NCBI RefSeq assembly: GCF_009184895.1
Contig: NZ_WESE01000008.1
Location: forward strand, 476-64,475
Reading direction: 5' to 3'
DNA: 64,000 nucleotides
Origin: Nostocoides sp. F2B08
Lineage (GTDB): Bacteria; Actinomycetota; Actinomycetes; Actinomycetales; Dermatophilaceae
Part shown: positions 16,999 through 26,106 of the stretch, one piece after another
How positions within the stretch are numbered: the first letter of the stretch is position 1
Layout of the letters: each line of letters begins with the position of its first letter
Position numbers and translations under genes: made by a program
Notes under the pieces: model-generated
Seen by the model: only the letters and a program-made list of their open reading frames with translations
What the model was told of the DNA's origin: nothing
The model's database searches: none

Positions 16999-19194
16999 TC
17001 ACACCCGACCCCGCAACACGTCCTGCAGGTCGTAGGACACCGGCTCCTCGAGCTGGTCGAAGGTGCAGTCGTGCGGCTCCTTGTCCGGGCGCCACCGGGC
17101 GAACTGCGCGGTGTGCCGGAATCGGGTCCCCTCCATGTGGTCGTACCTCACCTCGACTACCCGCTCGGGCCGCAGCGGGATGAAGGACAGGTCCTTTCCA
17201 GCGGCCCAGCGGCTGTACTCGGAGGACCGAGGCGTACGGGTCCCCTCCTCCTGCTTGGCCCAGGCCCACGGGTGCTCGTCCCAGTCGGCGACGAGCGGCG
17301 CGAGCTCGTCGACGAGCGCCCTGCGCGTGGCCATCGGGAAGGCGCCGATGACGCCGACGCTGGCCAGCTCGCCGTTCTCGTCGTAGAGGCCGAGCAGGAG
17401 GGAGCCGACGGCGTCCGGGCCGCTCTTGTGCTCGCGATAGCCGGCGACGACACAGTCCGCCGTCCGCTCGTGCTTGATCTTGAACATCGTCCGCTTGTTC
17501 GGCTCGTAGGCGCCGTCGGCGGGCTTGGCGATGACGCCGTCGAGGCCGGCGCCCTCGAAGTGCGTGAACCAGTCGGCGGCGACCGCTTGGTCCCGTGTCG
17601 CCGGGGTGAGATGGACGGGTGGCCGGGCGTCGGCGAGCGCCCTCTCGAGGGCGGCGCGACGCTCGGCGAACGGCCGGTCCGTGAGGTCGTCGTCGCCGAG
17701 GGCGAGCAGGTCGAAGGCGACGAACCGCGCGGGGGTCTCGGCCGCGAGGCGCTTGATTCGGCTGGCGGCAGGGTGGATCCGCTGGCTGAGGACCTCGAAG
17801 TCGAGCCGGTCCTCCCCAGGCCGCTCGACGATGATCTCGCCGTCGATGACGGCCCGGTCGGGGAAGTTCGCGAGCACGGCCTCGACGACCTCGGGGAAGT
17901 AGCGGGTCAGCGGTTTCTCGTTGCGGCTGCCGATCTCGACGAGGTCACCGGAGCGGAAGATGATCGAGCGGAAGCCGTCCCACTTCGGCTCGTAGAACAG
18001 GTCGAGCCCCGCGAGCGGCTTGGCATCTAGGCCGGAGACCGGCTTGGCGAGCATGGGCGGCACCGGCGGCACGACGGGCATCGCCCAGCGCTCGCGGTGC
18101 TCATCGTCGCGGTCGGCCTTGGGCGCGAGGTACTCCGAGTCGTCCTTGTCGGTGCGGCGCTTGCTCGGCTGGACCCGCGGCGGCTCTCCCGGCATCTTCG
18201 GGTAGTCCGGCGGGAAGTTCAGCTCTCCGAGGCCGCGCTCGAGGTCGGCCTCCCACAGGCCGAGGGCGGCATCGACGCGGCCCGGGTGCGCGTCGAGATC
18301 GGCCCAGGCGTCGCCCCTCCCCTCCAGATGCGCGGGAACGGAGCGGACCGTGAAGTCGAGCGGGTTCACCTCGCCGAGGTCGGCCCAGTCGACCGGCATG
18401 CTGACCGGTGCGCCGTGGATCGGGCGAGGGCTGTAGGCGCTCGCGATGGTGCGGTCGCGGCACGCCTGGTTGAAGTCGACGAAGACGCGCTCGCCGCGCT
18501 CCTCCTTCCACCACGACGTCGTGACGAGGTCGGGGTCGCGCCGCTCGAGCTCGCGGGCGATGCCGATGACGGCATGCCGGACGTCGAGGAACTCGTGGGT
18601 CGGCTCGATCCGGGCGTAGACGTGCACGCCCCGGTTGCCGGAGGTCTTGGCCCACCCGGTCAGGCCGACCTCCGCAAGGACGTCCTTGAGGAGGTATGCG
18701 GCGCGCACCGCATCCGAGAAGTCGCGCCCGGGCTGCGGGTCGAGATCGATGCGGAGCTCGTCGGGATTGTCAGCCGCCGTCGTCTCGTCCGCGCGTCCGA
18801 CCGGCCACGGGTGCCACGTGACCGTGTTCATCTGCACCGTCCAGACGGCAGTCGCGACCTCGTCGACGACGATCTGGTCGTGCCTGCGTCCACTCGGGTA
18901 GCGGCAGCGGACGACGCGCACCCAGTCCGGCATGCCCTTCGGCGGGTTCTTCTGGTAGAACTCCTCGCCGTCGACGCCGTCCGGGAAGCGCTGCAGCGTG
19001 ACCGGACGCCCGCCGATGTGCCGAAGCAGGTGTTCCCCGACGGCCATGGTGTAGTCGGCCAGGTCGCCCTTCGTCAGGGCCGGACGACCCTCGTGAGCAG
19101 GCCACATGACGCGATCGGGCGAGCTGATGCGCACCGAGCGACGACCCTCCGGACCGGCGACCTCGACGATCCGCTCCTGCGCGCGCGATGCCAT
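16999..19194 (-). CDS. ligD: ATP-dependent DNA ligase with polymerase domain (LigD)
   Basis: 731 residues combining two NHEJ activities. Residues 20-310 are the LigD primase/polymerase domain, with the metal pair D150 and D152 (RIDLDPQPG) and [14 protein letters not shown]. Residues 380-725 are the ATP-dependent ligase: K404 in EPKWDGFRS takes [11 protein letters not shown] is motif [13 protein letters not shown] motif IV, and [12 protein letters not shown] motif V. The phosphoesterase domain found in mycobacterial LigD is missing; the linker 315-375 is charged and too short to hold it. Family knowledge: the polymerase domain fills ends and the ligase seals them together with Ku. No ku gene is in the window. 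The ATG at 19194 is preceded by TAAGGT at 7 nt, suggesting a leaderless message. Confidence 0.93.
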   Translation of the reverse strand: MASRAQERIVEVAGPEGRRSVRISSPDRVMWPAHEGRPALTKGDLADYTMAVGEHLLRHIGGRPVTLQRFPDGVDGEEFYQKNPPKGMPDWVRVVRCRYPSGRRHDQIVVDEVATAVWTVQMNTVTWHPWPVGRADETTAADNPDELRIDLDPQPGRDFSDAVRAAYLLKDVLAEVGLTGWAKTSGNRGVHVYARIEPTHEFLDVRHAVIGIARELERRDPDLVTTSWWKEERGERVFVDFNQACRDRTIASAYSPRPIHGAPVSMPVDWADLGEVNPLDFTVRSVPAHLEGRGDAWADLDAHPGRVDAALGLWEADLERGLGELNFPPDYPKMPGEPPRVQPSKRRTDKDDSEYLAPKADRDDEHRERWAMPVVPPVPPMLAKPVSGLDAKPLAGLDLFYEPKWDGFRSIIFRSGDLVEIGSRNEKPLTRYFPEVVEAVLANFPDRAVIDGEIIVERPGEDRLDFEVLSQRIHPAASRIKRLAAETPARFVAFDLLALGDDDLTDRPFAERRAALERALADARPPVHLTPATRDQAVAADWFTHFEGAGLDGVIAKPADGAYEPNKRTMFKIKHERTADCVVAGYREHKSGPDAVGSLLLGLYDENGELASVGVIGAFPMATRRALVDELAPLVADWDEHPWAWAKQEEGTRTPRSSEYSRWAAGKDLSFIPLRPERVVEVRYDHMEGTRFRHTAQFARWRPDKEPHDCTFDQLEEPVSYDLQDVLRGRV

Positions 19195-19201
19195 GCGAGG
19201 C

Positions 19202-19207
19202 ACCTTA
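19202..19207 (-). promoter_or_regulatory. Putative -10 of leaderless ligD transcript
   Basis: TAAGGT on the minus strand, 7 nt before the ligD ATG. It lies back to back with the TATGGT of the plus-strand gene inside a 34-base intergenic gap. Confidence 0.45.
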
Positions 19208-19216
19208 TCGGCTCGG

Positions 19217-19222
19217 TATGGT
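19217..19222 (+). promoter_or_regulatory. Putative -10 of leaderless YbhB-like transcript
   Basis: TATGGT 6 nt before the ATG at 19229. No Shine-Dalgarno lies between, and no -35 box is recognisable. Confidence 0.45.
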
Positions 19223-19228
19223 CGCCGT

Positions 19229-19759
19229 ATGAGCCTCGATCGACCTGTCGCCCCGAACCCGTACGACCTGCTGCCCAGCGTTCCGTCGTTCACCGTGACC
19301 AGCGACGACGTCACCGACAGCGCCCCGCTGAAGGACGACCAGGTGGCCGCCCTCGGCAATACCTCGCCCCAGCTGTCCTGGTCCGGAGCCCCCGAGGGCA
19401 CGAAGTCGTACTGCGTGACCTGCTTCGACCCCGACGCGCCGACCCCGAGCGGGTTCTGGCACTGGGCCATCGTCGACATCCCGGCCGATGTCACCTCTCT
19501 GCCGACCGGCGCGGGAGCCGAGGGCGGTGCACAGCTGCCAACCGGCGCATACATGCTGAAGAACGACGGCGGCAGCTCCTGCTTCATGGGCGCTGCCCCA
19601 CCGCAGGGCGACCAGGTGCACCGCTACTACTTCGTCGTGCACGCGGTCGGCGAGGAGAGCCTCGGCATCGACGAGAACGCCTCCAACGCCGTGATGTGCT
19701 TCAACCTCGCCTTCAAGACCGTCGGCCGGGCGATCATCCACGGCACCTACCAGCACTGA
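19229..19759 (+). CDS. YbhB/YbcL family Raf kinase inhibitor-like protein (PEBP)
   Basis: 176 residues of the phosphatidylethanolamine-binding protein family. Family markers are [19 protein letters not shown], then [21 protein letters not shown], which carries the Asp-Pro-Asp-x-Pro and His of the ligand pocket, and [10 protein letters not shown]. There is no signal peptide, so it is probably cytosolic. Bacterial members have no settled function. The start is set by the first in-frame ATG after a -10-like hexamer, and the following gene msrB begins about 58 bases downstream on the same strand. Confidence 0.9.
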   Translation: MSLDRPVAPNPYDLLPSVPSFTVTSDDVTDSAPLKDDQVAALGNTSPQLSWSGAPEGTKSYCVTCFDPDAPTPSGFWHWAIVDIPADVTSLPTGAGAEGGAQLPTGAYMLKNDGGSSCFMGAAPPQGDQVHRYYFVVHAVGEESLGIDENASNAVMCFNLAFKTVGRAIIHGTYQH

Positions 19760-19817
19760 GCCCCGCCTCGACCCGAATCCGCAGGGCACGGAACAACGAA
19801 CAGCGAGAGGCGTTGCT

Positions 19818-20249
19818 ATGAGCATGGAGACCAGCGGCCGCAAGTATGCGGTGGACAAGTCCGAGGACGAGTGGCGCGTCCAGCTCTCGCCACAGGAGTA
19901 CCAGGTGCTCCGTCAGGCCGGCACCGAGCGGCCCTACACCGGTGAGTACACCGACGAGAAGCGCGTCGGGGTGTACGCGTGCCGCGCGTGCGGCGCCGAG
20001 CTGTTCCGGTCGGAGACCAAGTTCGACAGCCACTGCGGCTGGCCGTCGTTCTACGCGCCGCTCGCCGGCGACACGGTCGAGTACATCGAGGACCGCTCGC
20101 TGCCCGGGCGTCCACGGACCGAGGTGCGGTGCGCCTCGTGCGGCAGCCACCTCGGGCACGTGTTCGAGGGCGAGGGGTATGACACCCCGACGGACCAGCG
20201 CTACTGCATCAACTCGATCAGCCTGACCCTGCGCCCCGCCGACGGCTGA
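19818..20249 (+). CDS. msrB: Peptide-methionine (R)-S-oxide reductase MsrB
   Basis: 143 residues, a complete one-domain MsrB that reduces the R epimer of methionine sulfoxide in proteins. Zinc is held by C55/C58 (YACRACGAE) and C105/C108 (VRCASCGSH). The catalytic cysteine is C130 (QRYCINSISL), a true Cys rather than selenocysteine. HCGWPSFYAP forms the substrate pocket. GAGAGGCG precedes the ATG by a few bases. Its 3' side is followed directly by the inverted-repeat unit that carries the DUF559 gene. Confidence 0.96.
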   Translation: MSMETSGRKYAVDKSEDEWRVQLSPQEYQVLRQAGTERPYTGEYTDEKRVGVYACRACGAELFRSETKFDSHCGWPSFYAPLAGDTVEYIEDRSLPGRPRTEVRCASCGSHLGHVFEGEGYDTPTDQRYCINSISLTLRPADG

Positions 20250-20266
20250 GTCGGTCCGGGTCTCCC

Positions 20267-20331
20267 TTTCTCTCCCCAACCGGGAAACGCATCGTCCACC
20301 ACGGTTGATTGCGGTGGTGAACGATGCGTTT
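20267..20331 (+). repeat. Left terminal hairpin repeat of the DUF559 unit
   Basis: Bases 20267-20302 are the left copy of a 36-bp inverted repeat whose partner is 21528-21563 (35 of 36 positions match). Its inner part, AAACGCATCGT then CCACCAC at 20285-20302, also pairs with 20313-20331 (ending GAACGATGCGTTT), so this end folds as a hairpin of about 18 bp with one mismatch. Confidence 0.9.
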
Positions 20332-20400
20332 GTGTGGTGAAGAGAGCGGCTTTCACCCTGGGCGCTGGATGCGGCCGTGCAGCCGTCCGCGGGGAGAGAC

Positions 20401-21381
20401 CTACGCCGTCTGCAGCGCTGCGGCGAGCTCCAGACCAGCCCGGATCTTGGCGACCACTGCACCGTTTCGGTGGAGGTCGGCCCAGATGATGCGCACGACG
20501 ACGTAGCCGAGTGACCTCAACCGGTCCTCGCGCTTCTTCTCGTCGAAGAGCACCGCTCCTGGTGCCTCGTCGTACTTGAGCCGGCCGTCGAACTCGACGA
20601 TGACCGAGGTGCCCTCGACCACGAAGTCCACTCGCGCGACGAACGCTCCGGCGTCGTCGACGATTGTGACCTGTGGGACGAGGCGGATGCCCGCACTGCC
20701 CGCCACGACCGCGGTCAGGGACTCTCCAGGACTCTCATGAGCCTGGTCGACGAACGTGAGCATCGACCGGACCCGCCCGGACCGCGGCCAGCTGCGGACC
20801 TTCTCAGCAGCAGCCAGCAGGCGGTCCTCGTCGATCAGCCTCCTGCTCAATGCACAATCTGTGCTGACCACTCCCTGTGCGATCCCGTTGTCGATCGTGT
20901 GTTGCACCAGCGCGTCCGCGACCGGCTCTGCGCGCCCCCACGCGGTAGCGACGTGCTCGCACTGTCGTGGGCGAACCCAGAATGCCGAGGCGGAGGCGCT
21001 CCGGTCAGGCGGACGTAGCAGAGCCGGCCGATCCAGGCGGGTGTTCCACACCGTGACGCCGTGCGCGAGCAGCGCTGTGGCCCCCGTCATCGTGGCGTCG
21101 TCGTAGAGCAGCGACGCGCCGTAGGCGACGTGCAGGTGCCAAGCGGAGGGCGACCTGTCCACGAGCGCAGGGATCGCATACAGACCGCGACAGACGCGGA
21201 TCAGACTGCCGGACTTGACCAATCGGGTGAGGGCAAGCCGGTCGAGGCCCAGCCGATGCGCCGTGGCCGTCGTCAACAGTCCCCGGTCGGCCTGAGCGGC
21301 ATCGACGACCGTCTGGTCGAGGCCCGCCCACCCCGAAGCGTCAGGCCGTTCGTCGAGGGACTCCGTCTGCAGCTGCGCCAT
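20401..21381 (-). CDS. AbiEi-like antitoxin-domain / DUF559 endonuclease-like protein
   Basis: About 326 residues. The N-terminal 60-70 residues resemble the winged-helix AbiEi antitoxin domain (LLTTATAHRLGLDRLALTRL then GSLIRVCRGLYAIP). The C-terminal 100 resemble DUF559, a Vsr-like PD-(D/E)xK nuclease fold: VDFVVEGTSVIVEFDGRLKYD carries the D and E-x-D acidic residues, then a KKREDRLRSLGYVVVRIIW segment. Related proteins are annotated as type IV toxin-antitoxin AbiEi family, but no AbiEii toxin lies beside it. No Shine-Dalgarno decides the start; ATG at 21393 or TTG at 21411 are alternatives. The gene is enclosed by paired hairpin repeats, which suggests it moves as a unit. Activity is inferred from fold only. 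Confidence 0.82.
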   Translation of the reverse strand: MAQLQTESLDERPDASGWAGLDQTVVDAAQADRGLLTTATAHRLGLDRLALTRLVKSGSLIRVCRGLYAIPALVDRSPSAWHLHVAYGASLLYDDATMTGATALLAHGVTVWNTRLDRPALLRPPDRSASASAFWVRPRQCEHVATAWGRAEPVADALVQHTIDNGIAQGVVSTDCALSRRLIDEDRLLAAAEKVRSWPRSGRVRSMLTFVDQAHESPGESLTAVVAGSAGIRLVPQVTIVDDAGAFVARVDFVVEGTSVIVEFDGRLKYDEAPGAVLFDEKKREDRLRSLGYVVVRIIWADLHRNGAVVAKIRAGLELAAALQTA

Positions 21382-21498
21382 GTGAGCGAGCATCACGACG
21401 ATGGGACACAATCCGCATCCACATGCGGGGTCGTTGGGGACGACACGCCCGCGTCGGCCGGTCGCTGTGGGGTAACCATCCCCCGCTCCTGACCAGGC

Positions 21499-21563
21499 AA
21501 ACGCATCGTTCCAGCCCCGAACTCACCGTGGTGAACGATGCGTTTCCCGGTTGGGGAGAGAAA
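21499..21563 (-). repeat. Right terminal hairpin repeat of the DUF559 unit
   Basis: Bases 21528-21563 are the inverted copy of 20267-20302. AAACGCATCGTT at 21499-21510 pairs perfectly with AACGATGCGTTT at 21534-21545, giving a 12-bp hairpin. The outer extension past the hairpin (CCCGGTTGGGGAGAGAAA) is shared, inverted, with the left end. Confidence 0.9.
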
Positions 21564-21591
21564 CGTGAGGCGCGAGTGGCGAGCCCCGCGG

Positions 21592-22311
21592 TCACCGCTG
21601 GCGGGCGATGAGCTCACCGACCTCGACGCGCGGGCCGGTGTAGAACGGGATCTCCTCGCGGACGTGCAGCCGCGCCCGAGAGGCGCGCAGCTCGCGCATC
21701 AGGTCGACGATGCGGTGCAGCTCGTCGGCCTCGAAGGCGAGGATCCACTCGTAGTCCCCGAGCGCGAAGGACGCGATCGTGTTGGCCCGCACATCCGGGT
21801 AGTCCCGGGCCATCTGCCCGTGCTCGCGGAGCATGTCGCGCCGCTCGGCGTCGTCCAGCACATACCAGTCGTAGGAGCGGACGAACGGATAGACGCAGAC
21901 GTAGGCGCGCGCCTCCTCGTCGGCCATGAACGCCGGAATGTGGCTCTTGTTGAACTCGGCCGGACGGTGCAGGGCCGCGTTGGACCACACCGGCACCAGG
22001 TGCGTCCCGAACGACGTGCGCAGCAGCCGGTGGTAGGCGTCCTGGAGAGCCTCGATCGCCTCGGCGTGCCACCAGACCATGAGATCGGCGTCGGCGCGCA
22101 GACCGGCGACGTCGTACCAGCCCCTGATGACGACCCCCGCGTCCGCCAGTTCGGAGCAAAGCGCCTCGACCTCGGCGACCATATCCGCCCGGTCCTCCGA
22201 CCCGAGGGGCGCGCTCACTTCGAACACCGACCACATCGCGTAGCGGATCGTGTCGTTGATCTCACGCATCCGCGACGGGCTGGGCTTGGCGGGGACGGGG
22301 CGCTCGCTCAT
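21592..22311 (-). CDS. hemQ: Coproheme decarboxylase HemQ (ChdC)
   Basis: 239 residues of the chlorite dismutase superfamily. In actinobacteria and Firmicutes HemQ oxidatively decarboxylates coproheme to heme b, the last step of the coproporphyrin-dependent pathway. The stretch [21 protein letters not shown] contains the tyrosine that serves as the reactive radical, and [11 protein letters not shown] includes the region of the proximal heme ligand His. The start overlaps the hemY stop by 4 bases (ATGA), so the two enzymes are coupled. Length and motifs are normal. Confidence 0.94.
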   Translation of the reverse strand: MSERPVPAKPSPSRMREINDTIRYAMWSVFEVSAPLGSEDRADMVAEVEALCSELADAGVVIRGWYDVAGLRADADLMVWWHAEAIEALQDAYHRLLRTSFGTHLVPVWSNAALHRPAEFNKSHIPAFMADEEARAYVCVYPFVRSYDWYVLDDAERRDMLREHGQMARDYPDVRANTIASFALGDYEWILAFEADELHRIVDLMRELRASRARLHVREEIPFYTGPRVEVGELIARQR

Positions 22312-23717
22312 CGGAGACCTTTCGACGACATCAACCGGTCCGCGGCGGCCCGCGCCGACGCGATGACCGCGGGAATTCCGACACCACCGTATGTGGCTCC
22401 ACAGACCTCGAGACCGGCCACCCCCGCGACGTCCTCGGCGACCCGCGACATCCGGTCCAGGTGACCGACGGCGTACTGCGGCAGCCCCCCTCCCCAGCGC
22501 TGCACGTGGTGGTCGACGACGTGCGGCATCGGAAACCGCACGGCCTCCCCCACCTCGCGCACGGCGGTCCTGACGAGCTCGTCGTCGGACCGCTGGAGGA
22601 CGGCCACCTCGCCGGCTCGCCCGAAGGAGGCCCGCAGGAACACCACCTCATCGCTGAGCGCGTCCACCCACGCCCACTTGCCCGAGCTGAACGTGCTCGC
22701 CTTGATCGCGCGCCCCTCGGTCGAGGGGACGAGGAAGCCGGAGCCGGGCAGCGCATACCCCCGCTGCTGCAGCTCGCGACGGTCCAGGGCCAGGGTCACG
22801 AGCGCGACCGACGCCATCTCCACTCTGCCGAGCAGGCTGGCTGAGACCGGTGCCGCGCCGGAGAGGAGACGGGCGGCGGCGGGGGCGGGCACGGCGAGCA
22901 GGACCGCGCCCGCGTCGATGCTGTATGCGGCGGGCACCGGACCGCACGTGAGCCGCCAGCCGGTCGCGGTGCGGGTCAGCTCACGCACCATGGCTCCGGT
23001 CTCGACGCGGACCCCGCGCTCGACGAGGACGTCGCGCACGTGCTCGGCGAGTCGCCCGACTCCTCCGACGACCCCGCAGAACGCGCTTCTCGTCTGTCGC
23101 GTACCGGCCCGCGCGACGGCCGCGGCAGCAGCCGCGCCGAGCATGCTGTCGCCGCGCTGAGCCGCCGCGAAGAGCGCCGGGACCACGGCGGCCATCGACA
23201 GACTGCGGGCCTGGGCCGCGTAGACCCCACCCAGCAGCGGCTCGACGAGCCGGTCGACGACGGCATCGCCGAGCCGGGCCGCGAGGTACTCCCCGACGGC
23301 GACGTCCGTGTCGAGGCCACCCGGCCACGGCTGCTCGTGCCGCAGCCGGTCGACCTCGCCGTCGCTGAGCAGACCGCCGACGGACTCCGGGTCGGACGGC
23401 ACTCCCATGAGCGTCCCCGCGGGCAGCGGCCACAACCGGCCCCGGGACCAGATCGACGCGCTCGTCGTCGCCGGAGCGGTGAGAGCGTCACCGAGCCCGA
23501 CCTCGCGGACCAGCTCCGACGCCTCCGGGCGGACGGCGAGCATGGACTCGGCGCCGACGTCGATGAGGTGACCCCCGACCTCGGCGCGCGCGAGCTTCCC
23601 ACCGACGCGGTCCGAGCCCTCCAGGACGACCACGTCCGCCGGGTCGGTGCCCGCGCCGATGAGCTGCCAGGCGGCGGTGAGCCCGGCGATGCCGGCGCCG
23701 ACGATCACGGTGGCCAT
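22308..23717 (-). CDS. hemY: Coproporphyrinogen III oxidase, HemY type
   Basis: 469 residues, FAD-dependent. The Rossmann dinucleotide fold opens the protein ([16 protein letters not shown]), followed by [18 protein letters not shown]. The C-terminus carries the second FAD motif ([28 protein letters not shown]). In Gram-positive bacteria this enzyme oxidises coproporphyrinogen III to coproporphyrin III; older annotation calls it protoporphyrinogen oxidase. The ATG at 23717 starts the Rossmann motif two residues later. It is the first gene of hemY-hemQ and is divergent from the lipoprotein gene. Confidence 0.93.
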   Translation of the reverse strand: MATVIVGAGIAGLTAAWQLIGAGTDPADVVVLEGSDRVGGKLARAEVGGHLIDVGAESMLAVRPEASELVREVGLGDALTAPATTSASIWSRGRLWPLPAGTLMGVPSDPESVGGLLSDGEVDRLRHEQPWPGGLDTDVAVGEYLAARLGDAVVDRLVEPLLGGVYAAQARSLSMAAVVPALFAAAQRGDSMLGAAAAAAVARAGTRQTRSAFCGVVGGVGRLAEHVRDVLVERGVRVETGAMVRELTRTATGWRLTCGPVPAAYSIDAGAVLLAVPAPAAARLLSGAAPVSASLLGRVEMASVALVTLALDRRELQQRGYALPGSGFLVPSTEGRAIKASTFSSGKWAWVDALSDEVVFLRASFGRAGEVAVLQRSDDELVRTAVREVGEAVRFPMPHVVDHHVQRWGGGLPQYAVGHLDRMSRVAEDVAGVAGLEVCGATYGGVGIPAVIASARAAADRLMSSKGLR

Positions 23718-23855
23718 GCGGACCACTCTCGCCCTGTCACCGAACCGTGACCAAATCCTCGGGAGCCTCCTGACCCCGACCGTGCGTCCCACCGACATCG
23801 ACCGGACGTGAATCGTCGGTCGCGAGCCGAGTAACACCGCGAGAAGGGACCCGCC

Positions 23856-24854
23856 ATGAGGATCGCCAGGATCGTCGCCGTGACCGCCGCCGCAGCGGCC
23901 CTGCTGACGGGTTGTTCCGGCTCGACGATGACCGACAGCGGAGGCGACTCGGCCGAGCCGGGCGTGCCGGTGTTCTCCGGCGAGGCAGCCGAGGGCGGCG
24001 CGGCAGCCGAGGACGCTGCTCGGAGCAGTACCGACCCGTTCCCATCTCCGGGGGTGGCGGGCGACACGCAGTACCAGGTCCGGGAGGCCAGCCTCGGCAT
24101 CAAGGTCGACTCAATCGGCGATGCGGCCGCCCGGGTGCGTCAGATCGCCTCGGACGCAGGTGGATCGGTGACCAGTGAGCAGTTCGGCGATGTGCTCTAC
24201 GGTCCTGCCGACTCCTCGATCGAGCGGTACGGCACGATGACCATCAGCGTCCCGAGCGAGGAGCTCGACGCCACGCTGGACCAGTTGAGCGGCTTGGGCG
24301 AGGTGCGGACCCGCTCGAGCAATGCCTACGACGTCGAGGACGAGTACGTCGACGTCGAGGCCCGGATCGCGACCCTGGAGGCGAGCATCGCCCGGATGCG
24401 CGACCTGATGGAGCAGACCGAGGACGTCGAGCAGATCGTCTCCCTCGAGACCTCGTTGAGCGAACGGCAGGCGGACCTCGACTCCCTCCAGGCACGCCTG
24501 AACTCTCTGCAGAACCGGATCGCGATGTCCCCGGTATTCGTCACCCTCACGACGACCGACGACCTCGGCGAACCGGACGACGGGATCGTGGGCGCGCTCA
24601 AGGACGCGTGGGACGCCTTCACCCGGTCGGCCGCGCTGCTCATCACGACGGTCGGGGCCCTGCTGCCGTGGCTGCTCGTCGTCGGCCTCGCGGGCTGGCT
24701 CCTCCTCGTCGTGGTCCGCAGGGTCCGCAACCGCAGGCGGCACCGCTCGACCGCTGCTCCGACAAGGACGCCCGACCCCGCCTCCAAGGATCCCGCGACG
24801 ACCGATCAAGAGACGACCGATCAAGAGACGACCGATCAAGAGACGAAAGCCTGA
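23856..24854 (+). CDS. DUF4349 domain lipoprotein
   Basis: 332 residues. Residues 1-20 are a lipoprotein signal with lipobox LLTGC (Cys20). After a low-complexity linker, residues 70-230 form DUF4349 with a coiled-coil stretch at about 160-215 (IATLEASIARMRDLMEQTEDVEQ...). A single membrane helix sits at 268-292, followed by a basic cytoplasmic patch (RRVRNRRRHR). The protein may therefore be anchored both by lipid and by a helix. The tail repeats DQETT three times. Function is unknown. A good Shine-Dalgarno (GAGAAGGGA) precedes the ATG. Confidence 0.88.
   Translation: MRIARIVAVTAAAAALLTGCSGSTMTDSGGDSAEPGVPVFSGEAAEGGAAAEDAARSSTDPFPSPGVAGDTQYQVREASLGIKVDSIGDAAARVRQIASDAGGSVTSEQFGDVLYGPADSSIERYGTMTISVPSEELDATLDQLSGLGEVRTRSSNAYDVEDEYVDVEARIATLEASIARMRDLMEQTEDVEQIVSLETSLSERQADLDSLQARLNSLQNRIAMSPVFVTLTTTDDLGEPDDGIVGALKDAWDAFTRSAALLITTVGALLPWLLVVGLAGWLLLVVVRRVRNRRRHRSTAAPTRTPDPASKDPATTDQETTDQETTDQETKA
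24801..24845 (+). repeat. 15-bp tandem repeat, three units
   Basis: The unit ACCGATCAAGAGACG is repeated three times without change. It keeps the frame and encodes the TDQET repeats at the C-terminus of the DUF4349 protein. Copy number may vary between strains. Confidence 0.9.
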
Positions 24855-24891
24855 CCGTTCGCCGTTTCGGTCCTATTGCGAGGAAATGGCG
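24854..24891. repeat. 38-bp direct repeat, copy 1
   Basis: It starts ACCGTTCGCCGTTTCGG and ends AGGAAATGGCG. It matches copy 2 (24919-24956) at 37 of 38 positions; the period is 65 bp. Its ends CGCC and GGCG with flanking TTTC/GAAA form an imperfect hairpin. Confidence 0.9.
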
Positions 24892-24918
24892 AGCGGTGCG
24901 GCGGCCGACTCCCGGAAT

Positions 24919-24956
24919 ACCGTTCGCCGTTTCGGTCCTATTGGGAGGAAATGGCG
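24919..24956. repeat. 38-bp direct repeat, copy 2, covering the hemE 3' end
   Basis: Same sequence as copy 1 with G in place of C at one position. On the minus strand it supplies the last codons (AISSQ) and the stop of hemE at 24938-24940. The hairpin may work as a transcription stop for hemE. Confidence 0.9.
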
Positions 24957-25999
24957 TGGACGTGCTCGACGACCCGGGTCAGCACATCGGGGTCGGTCGA
25001 GGGCAGCACGCCGTGGCCGAGGTTGAAGATGTGGCCCGGGGCCGACCGGCCGGCCCGGACGATCTCCTCGACGCGGGCGGCGAGCGGCTCCCAGGGCGCG
25101 AAGAGCAGCGCGGGGTCGAGGTTGCCCTGCACCGCGAAGCCGGGCCCCAGCCGCTCCACCGCGTCGGTGAGCTCGACCCGGTAGTCCACGCCGACGACGT
25201 CCGCACCCGCAGAGCCCATCAGGGCGAGCAGTTCGCCGGTCCCGACGCCGAAGTGGATCCGCGGCACGTCGAGGTCCGCGACCGCCGCCAGGGCCGTCCG
25301 TGAGTGCGGCAGCACGAAGCGGCTGTAATCGGAGCGCTGCAGCGCCCCCACCCAGGAGTCGAAGAGCTGGACGACGGAGGCCCCCGCCAACGCCTGGACC
25401 CGCAGGAACGCGCCGGAGATCTGGGCGAGCCGGCCGCAGAGCGCCTCCCAGAGCGCCGGGTCGCCGTGCATGAGGGCCTTGGTGTGCTCGTGGTTCTTCG
25501 ATGGACCGCCCTCGACGAGATAGGACGCCAGCGTGAAGGGCGCTCCGGCGAACCCGATGAGCGGCGTGGGTCCCAGCTCGGCCACGAGCAGTCGTACCGC
25601 CTCGGTGATGTAGGGCACGTGCTCGGGCGTCAGCTCGGGGATGCGGTCCAGGTCTGCCCACCTGCGCACCGGCTCGGCCACGACCGGCCCGACCCCGGGC
25701 ACGATGTCGAGGTCGACACCGACCGCCTTGAGCGGCACGACGATGTCGGAGAAGAAGATCGCCGCGTCGACCCCGTGCCGCCGAACCGGCTGCATCGTGA
25801 TCTCCGCGACCAGGTCGGGCCGCATGCACGAGTCGAGCATGGCGACCCCCTGGCGCACCTCCCGGTACTCGGGCAACGAGCGCCCGGCCTGGCGCATGAA
25901 CCACACCGGGGTGCGTTCCACCGGCAGGCGTCGCGCGGCGCGCACGAGCGCCGAGTCGGCCGGGTCGGCGGTCGGGTCGGTGGCGGGGGCGGCGGTCAC
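24938..25999 (-). CDS. hemE: Uroporphyrinogen decarboxylase HemE
   Basis: 353 residues, the usual length. It decarboxylates uroporphyrinogen III to coproporphyrinogen III in the cytosol, feeding the adjacent HemY. Signatures are [17 protein letters not shown] (first PROSITE motif, with substrate-binding arginines), [18 protein letters not shown] and [14 protein letters not shown]; the GNLDP motif is at about residue 290. The start is a GTG at 25999, with TACGAT 6 nt upstream as a leaderless -10. The last five codons and the stop fall in a 38-bp repeat that also occurs 65 bases further on. Confidence 0.96.
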   Translation of the reverse strand: MTAAPATDPTADPADSALVRAARRLPVERTPVWFMRQAGRSLPEYREVRQGVAMLDSCMRPDLVAEITMQPVRRHGVDAAIFFSDIVVPLKAVGVDLDIVPGVGPVVAEPVRRWADLDRIPELTPEHVPYITEAVRLLVAELGPTPLIGFAGAPFTLASYLVEGGPSKNHEHTKALMHGDPALWEALCGRLAQISGAFLRVQALAGASVVQLFDSWVGALQRSDYSRFVLPHSRTALAAVADLDVPRIHFGVGTGELLALMGSAGADVVGVDYRVELTDAVERLGPGFAVQGNLDPALLFAPWEPLAARVEEIVRAGRSAPGHIFNLGHGVLPSTDPDVLTRVVEHVHAISSQ

Positions 26000-26005
26000 C
26001 CGTCG

Positions 26006-26011
26006 ATCGTA
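26006..26011 (-). promoter_or_regulatory. Putative -10 of leaderless hemE transcript
   Basis: TACGAT on the minus strand lies exactly 6 nt before the hemE GTG, with no Shine-Dalgarno between. Confidence 0.5.
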
Positions 26012-26094
26012 TGCGCGCGCTCGCCCCCCCTACTGTCGACACCACGAGGCGACACCACGGGCCCGGCCTCCCACGAGAAGTGGGGCGCACCGCA

Positions 26095-26100
26095 TACCCT
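26095..26100 (+). promoter_or_regulatory. Putative -10 of leaderless DUF3000 transcript
   Basis: TACCCT lies exactly 6 nt before the GTG at 26107; no Shine-Dalgarno lies between. Confidence 0.45.
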
Positions 26101-26106
26101 CGACGT

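Noticed and set aside
21592-22311. hemQ considered as a chlorite dismutase
   Set aside because: Coupling to hemY and the presence of hemE and hemH in the window make the heme-synthesis role far more likely.
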